A DNA stretch of 64,000 nucleotides from JAVVWB01 sp036652335 (GTDB lineage Bacteria > Synergistota > Synergistia > Synergistales > Synergistaceae), in contig JAVVWB010000007.1 of the NCBI GenBank assembly GCA_036652335.1, positions 48,186 to 112,185 of the forward strand. Direction: 5' to 3'. Both the position numbers and the translations under genes were made by a program. This document shows positions 60,573-64,000 of this stretch, in pieces (position 1 is the stretch's first letter; the number at the start of each line of letters is the position of its first letter). A model generated the notes under the pieces. The model saw only the letters and a list, made by a program, of their open reading frames with translations. It made no database searches and was not told the DNA's origin.

Positions 60573-61706
60573 TTAATAACGTCCATTGTATGCTGAAAGA
60601 TAGACAGAAATGATGTCATCCTTAGTACATTCAACAGGATTTGTCTTTATTGTTGCATCATTTAATGCGGTTTCAGCCATCTCTTCAACTATTTCCATAA
60701 AATCTGTTTTACTCACCCCAGCTGCTTTAATTGAGTTAGGAATATTCAATCTATCTATGAGTGTACGAAGTGCTCTTATAAGACTCAAAGCACCTTGTCT
60801 TACACCACTATTATCGAGATTTAGGAATCTTGCAATTTCAGCATATCTTTGAGCTACAGGTGTAAGCTTTTCAGAACATCCAGCATTGAAGTCCATTACA
60901 TAGGGCAATAATATTGCATTACACTTACCATGGGGAAGATGTAATTTGGCTCCTAGTGCATGAGACATAGCGTGTAACAAACCAAGTCCTGCGTTGCTAA
61001 AAGCAACTCCAGCCATCGTAGCTGCGTTGTGAACAGCTTGCCTTGCTTTTAAATTTGTGGGTGTCTCATATGCCTCAAGCAAGTTTTCAAAGATAAGTCT
61101 TGCTGATTTTTCTGCGAAGGCATCGGAGAAATCACTGCGATTATTAGAAACCAACGCTTCCAGAGCATGAGTAAGAGCATCAATCCCTGTATCAGCAGTA
61201 ATTGTCGGCGGAGCTGATACTACTAAATCGGCGTCAAGGATTGCCGCTGTCGCAAGAAGTCTATCATCAACGATTGGATATTTCGTTTGTGTTTCATTGT
61301 TGGTTATTACAGAGTAATTACTAACTTCAGAACCAGTACCACTTGTCGTCGGTATAATTACAAACTTCATCGGAGTTGGGTCTATAGAGGTCTCATAGAA
61401 ATACTTTATTGCCTTTGCTGCATCTATTGCAGAACCGCCACCCATAGCAACGATTGAATTCAAACCAGAATCTTTCATACATTTAAGCCCTGCCATGACA
61501 GTTTCAATATCAGGATCAGGATGAACATCAGAAAAAATCACAAAATCTACTTTTGTTTCGTAAAGGTAGTTAGTAATGTACTTTACCTTTCCACTTTCGT
61601 GCATAAATTTATCTGTTACTATAAGGACCTTGTCACACCCCTCCAAGACAGGAGCAACAGAGCACTCACCCAAATAAATTTTAGGTCCCACATTAAAAAT
61701 TTGCAT
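60573..61706 (-). CDS. eutG: Iron-dependent alcohol dehydrogenase EutG
   Basis: First gene of the operon: 377-residue group III alcohol dehydrogenase that reduces acetaldehyde to ethanol and regenerates NAD+. MGGGSAIDAAKA (about 88-99, nucleotide loop), TTSGTGSEVSNYSVI, and the iron ligands in DALTHALEAL and GLLHAMSHALGAKLHLPHG are present. The ATG follows GGGGG. It is 32 bases ahead of eutS. Confidence 0.94.
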   Translation of the reverse strand: MQIFNVGPKIYLGECSVAPVLEGCDKVLIVTDKFMHESGKVKYITNYLYETKVDFVIFSDVHPDPDIETVMAGLKCMKDSGLNSIVAMGGGSAIDAAKAIKYFYETSIDPTPMKFVIIPTTSGTGSEVSNYSVITNNETQTKYPIVDDRLLATAAILDADLVVSAPPTITADTGIDALTHALEALVSNNRSDFSDAFAEKSARLIFENLLEAYETPTNLKARQAVHNAATMAGVAFSNAGLGLLHAMSHALGAKLHLPHGKCNAILLPYVMDFNAGCSEKLTPVAQRYAEIARFLNLDNSGVRQGALSLIRALRTLIDRLNIPNSIKAAGVSKTDFMEIVEEMAETALNDATIKTNPVECTKDDIISVYLSAYNGRY

Positions 61707-61728
61707 GATAAAAACACCCCCAACATCT

Positions 61729-61770
61729 ATTGATAGTGTTCACAAGAACACACATAAAAATATTATCAAT
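61729..61770 (-). promoter_or_regulatory. Hairpin in the eut leader
   Basis: ATTGATA/TATCAAT (7 pairs) encloses a perfect GTGTTC/GAACAC hairpin with a 4-base loop, ending about 7 bases before the eutG ribosome-binding site. A second, longer stem (11 pairs with three G-U, loop GAGAT) lies upstream at about 61784-61810. Neither has the A1/G4 hexaloops of EutV (ANTAR) targets nor a T-run, and no eutVW is in the window. Control at translation initiation is possible. Confidence 0.4.
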
Positions 61771-61837
61771 ATATAAAAACATCTGCAGACAAAAATCTCT
61801 TTTATCCGCAAATTATAAATAATTGACAGTCTATAAA

Positions 61838-61865
61838 ATTATAGCTTTTGCACTGACATTGTCAA
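61838..61865 (-). promoter_or_regulatory. Promoter of the eut operon
   Basis: TTGACA, 16-base spacer, TATAAT on the minus strand, giving a leader of about 125 bases before eutG. It is the only strong promoter seen upstream of the twenty-gene cluster. Confidence 0.75.
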
Positions 61866-61874
61866 GAAAAACAC

Positions 61875-61894
61875 ACACTTTTAAGAGTGTTTTT
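61875..61894. other. Small hairpin upstream of the eut promoter
   Basis: ACACTTT/AAGAGTGT (about 7 pairs) flanked by A and T runs, ten bases upstream of the -35 box. It may insulate the promoter as a weak terminator or be an operator. Confidence 0.3.
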
Positions 61895-62447
61895 GTCGAG
61901 TCCTTGTGAATTAGAAATTAGCCTAATTTACTTTGTTTTCACAGAAATTTTTTACAATTTTATATTTTTTCTATCGTTTTTTTAGAAATAACTTATTTTA
62001 TAAAAGAACCTTAAGTAATTCAAATACCATCTATTTGAATTTCACAAATAAAGTTGTTTTATTTTTAGATAATTTTATCTTGTTTATAAACAATTGTATT
62101 TTTATATTGTATTTTTGAACTATCTTTTGTTTTGTTCTCTAAATTATTATATTCAAAGTCAACAAACAAAATAACAAATTTATTATATTTCCAACTCGTA
62201 TTTTTACTTACCCAAAATTATAAATTTCGGCATTTTTTAGCAAAAACAATGCAAAAAACACTCTGGTAGCAAGTTACAAGATAACATTAAATATTTTTAA
62301 TTTGCAATGTATAAATCACTCGCCATTACATGCAATTAAGATACTTCTAGCAAAAAATGTGCTTTTTCGCTGAGACTCTAAATGTTTTCAGGTAAATATT
62401 TAATATATATATAGATTGAATTTTTACTGATACCCGGTAAAAAAACC
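61895..62447. other. AT-rich intergenic region without a recognised gene
   Basis: About 550 bases, very AT-rich, between the divergent eut operon and the ogt-alkD gene. I see no convincing coding frame, tRNA or repeat. Short open frames here have no ribosome-binding sites and reflect low stop density on runs of T. Confidence 0.6.
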
Positions 62448-62476
62448 TTGTCTCCCTTCTTCGCAAAGGTTATATT
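62448..62476 (+). promoter_or_regulatory. Promoter of the ogt-alkD fusion gene
   Basis: TTGTCT, 17-base spacer, TATATT, about 42 bases upstream of the ATG. Confidence 0.5.
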
Positions 62477-62518
62477 TATTACAGGAAGTAACTTGGGAAA
62501 TATAAGAGGAGGGATACG

Positions 62519-63712
62519 ATGAAAGAGTTTGCAATCTACGATTCACTCATAGGTTTTATAAAAATTGAATATATAGATGACGTCGTTTATTACCTTAAAA
62601 AGTTGAATTTTCATCCTAAAGATTTTGGAAAGAAAAATTTATTTACCAACTTTGTTTTTAAAGAGATCTCAGAATATCTCTCGGGAAATAGGAGAAGTTT
62701 TTCATTTAAGTATAGATTAATAGGAACATCTTTTCAGTTAAAAGTATGGCGAGAATTAGTAAAAATACCTTATGGAGAAACAAGAAATTATAAAGAAATA
62801 GCAACTTCTTTGGGAAACGAAAACGCATGCAGAGCCGTAGGGAATGCTAACAACAAGAACCCGCTAACACTCGTTGTACCATGCCACAGAGTTATAGGCA
62901 AGAACGGTGCTTTAGTAGGTTATGCTGGAGGTGTCGAGGTTAAAAATTTTTTACTACAACTCGAAAAACAGAACATGATGACTAAAAAAGATAATTTTTC
63001 AAAAAATAAACTTTTCGAAGAAACAATACGAACTAAACTATTAAATTATTCAGAACCAAAATACAGAGATTTCATATCCTCACTTATACCCGGTTGCAAC
63101 AATATTATAGGAGTAAGGATGCCAAAAATCAGAGAAATTGCAAAGGAGATACTTAAGGAAACACCATTAGAATATTTAAAAGAAACTAAGAGTGTCTATT
63201 TCGAAGAGACAATGCTTAAAGCCTTGATTTTAGGTAAGTTAAAATTTGATATTCAATTTACATTAGAACAATGCAGGCTGCTTATTCCCGAGATTACAAA
63301 TTGGTCTTTATGTGACACATTTTGTAATGAATTGAAAATTGTAAGAAAACACAGAGAAGAATCTTTAGAATTTTTTGAAAAATATCTATCTTCAGATAAC
63401 CCCAATGAATTGCGGATTTTTATTGTAATACTTTTATTTCACTTTGTAGACAAAGAACACTTGAGCTATTTATTTAAAAATTTTAATTCTGTAAAGAAAG
63501 ATGATTATTATGTAGCTATGGCTGTAGCTTGGGCTATTTCTATTTGTTTTATAAAATACCCCAAAGAAACAATGATTTATCTTAATGATAACAATCTCGA
63601 TGACAATACATATAACAAAGCACTACAAAAAATATGTGAATCACATAGGGTAGATAATGAGACAAAGGCAATTATAAGAAGTATGAAAAGGAAAAATTTT
63701 AATAAAGTTTAG
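62519..63712 (+). CDS. DNA-repair fusion: O6-methylguanine-DNA methyltransferase + AlkD-type alkylpurine glycosylase
   Basis: A 397-residue two-domain protein. Residues 1-155 are an Ogt-type methyltransferase with the helix-turn-helix segment YGETRNYKEIATSLGN (85-100) and the acceptor Cys122 in VVPCHRVIG. Residues about 165-397 form an AlkD-like HEAT-repeat domain (GVRMPKIREIAKEI, YFEETMLKALILGKLK, ITNWSLCDTFCNEL, VAMAVAWAISICFIKYP). The first part repairs O6-alkylguanine by suicide transfer, the second removes N3/N7 alkylpurines. A fusion would place both activities on one chain. No frameshift is seen between domains, and AGGAGGG precedes the ATG. Confidence 0.88.
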   Translation: MKEFAIYDSLIGFIKIEYIDDVVYYLKKLNFHPKDFGKKNLFTNFVFKEISEYLSGNRRSFSFKYRLIGTSFQLKVWRELVKIPYGETRNYKEIATSLGNENACRAVGNANNKNPLTLVVPCHRVIGKNGALVGYAGGVEVKNFLLQLEKQNMMTKKDNFSKNKLFEETIRTKLLNYSEPKYRDFISSLIPGCNNIIGVRMPKIREIAKEILKETPLEYLKETKSVYFEETMLKALILGKLKFDIQFTLEQCRLLIPEITNWSLCDTFCNELKIVRKHREESLEFFEKYLSSDNPNELRIFIVILLFHFVDKEHLSYLFKNFNSVKKDDYYVAMAVAWAISICFIKYPKETMIYLNDNNLDDNTYNKALQKICESHRVDNETKAIIRSMKRKNFNKV

Positions 63713-64000
63713 TCGTAATCTTGTATTATTTATAAGCTTAAAATACCTTTCAAAGTAACACTTTTGCTATGAGAGGACAGAAAAAAGACGGGGTAAGGCA
63801 AGAGCAAGGTCAAAAAACAAGATCAAAGCCACTGGACACCGCATAGATTCATTGCGGTGTGACGAACCTTAGAATCAAAAGATAAAACAAGGTGTGCTAA
63901 GACAATTAAAACACGACCCTCTATAACTTAAATCGAAGAGAAGAAGTGCTTATTACGAAACAACCCTCGGTTTTGAGAAACAAATACGGAACTCAAATCA
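63713..64000. other. Window-edge region, no gene recognised
   Basis: No plausible plus-strand gene. A perfect hairpin CACCGCA/TGCGGTG (about 63836-63858) lies in a purine-rich stretch. A minus-strand frame is open for only 22 codons from the window edge. A structured RNA or the end of a gene beyond the edge cannot be excluded. Confidence 0.4.

Noticed and set aside
61690..61785. Minus-strand 29-codon frame overlapping the eutG start, as a possible leader peptide
   Set aside because: No ribosome-binding site and no competing terminator; likely chance.
63836..63858. Hairpin near the right edge as a terminator of ogt-alkD
   Set aside because: No T-run follows and it is over 120 bases past the stop.

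Overview
The window looks like chromosome from an AT-rich, anaerobic, diderm (outer-membrane) bacterium. A TolC-type outer-membrane channel in a tripartite ABC exporter, a periplasmic TlpA-like thioredoxin beside CcdA, and exported periplasmic proteins argue for two membranes. Indolepyruvate:ferredoxin oxidoreductase, ATP-dependent PEP carboxykinase and a B12-dependent ethanolamine system argue for amino-acid and amine fermentation. The order amidase - GerMN protein - RNase PH - RdgB - SecG, together with this physiology, would suit a low-GC Synergistota or Negativicutes-like lineage. That is inference; there is no rRNA in the window to settle it.

Layout. 1-6.6 kb (minus strand): a cut-off sodium:alanine symporter, an acyl-ACP thioesterase with a CofE-like ligase, an aminotransferase and pckA. 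6.8-12.8 kb (plus): a DMT transporter, ccdA followed by a tiny ORF with an in-frame UGA (candidate selenoprotein), a DUF308 membrane protein, a convergent TlpA-like gene and two tandem MATE transporters. 12.8-18.8 kb: an aromatic amino-acid fermentation operon (iorA, iorB, a phenylacetate-CoA ligase-like gene, an AANAT-like acetyltransferase) behind a terminator-bearing leader, then cysS. 18.8-25.4 kb (minus): ybaK and a regulator/HlyD/ABC/ABC/permease/TolC exporter operon. 25.4-28.2 kb (plus): metNIQ behind a leader peptide with three adjacent Met codons and competing antiterminator and terminator hairpins. 28.2-43.7 kb: mostly housekeeping genes (XRE regulator, aldo/keto reductase, a ModA-like protein, corA behind an elaborate structured leader, rplM-rpsI, a nicotinate phosphoribosyltransferase, secG, rdgB, rph, GerMN, amidase, pmbA, ltaE, a PHP enzyme, a membrane GAF protein and yfcE).

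43.9-61.9 kb (minus) is an ethanolamine-utilization bacterial microcompartment locus of twenty genes, eutG to eutQ, followed downstream by an independently promoted secreted HAD phosphatase. EutBC (with EutA reactivase and EutT adenosyltransferase) makes acetaldehyde inside a shell of EutS, EutL, two nearly identical EutM-type hexamers, EutN, a PduT-like Fe-S trimer and an EutK-like protein. EutE and PduL convert acetaldehyde to acetyl-CoA and acetyl-phosphate; EutG reduces it to ethanol. A PduS-like flavin/Fe-S protein next to the PduT-like shell protein suggests electron transfer across the shell. EutH imports ethanolamine. The secreted phosphatase resembles phosphorylcholine phosphatases and could supply ethanolamine from phosphoethanolamine. 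The EutK-like protein carries a Lys/Ala/Glu pentapeptide repeat, interrupted by a 100-N assembly gap, and a C-terminal Rho_N/SAP-like domain. The window ends with an Ogt-AlkD DNA-repair fusion.

The most unusual things seen are the candidate UGA-containing mini-protein after ccdA, the Met-codon attenuator of metNIQ, the structured corA leader, and the EutK-like protein.
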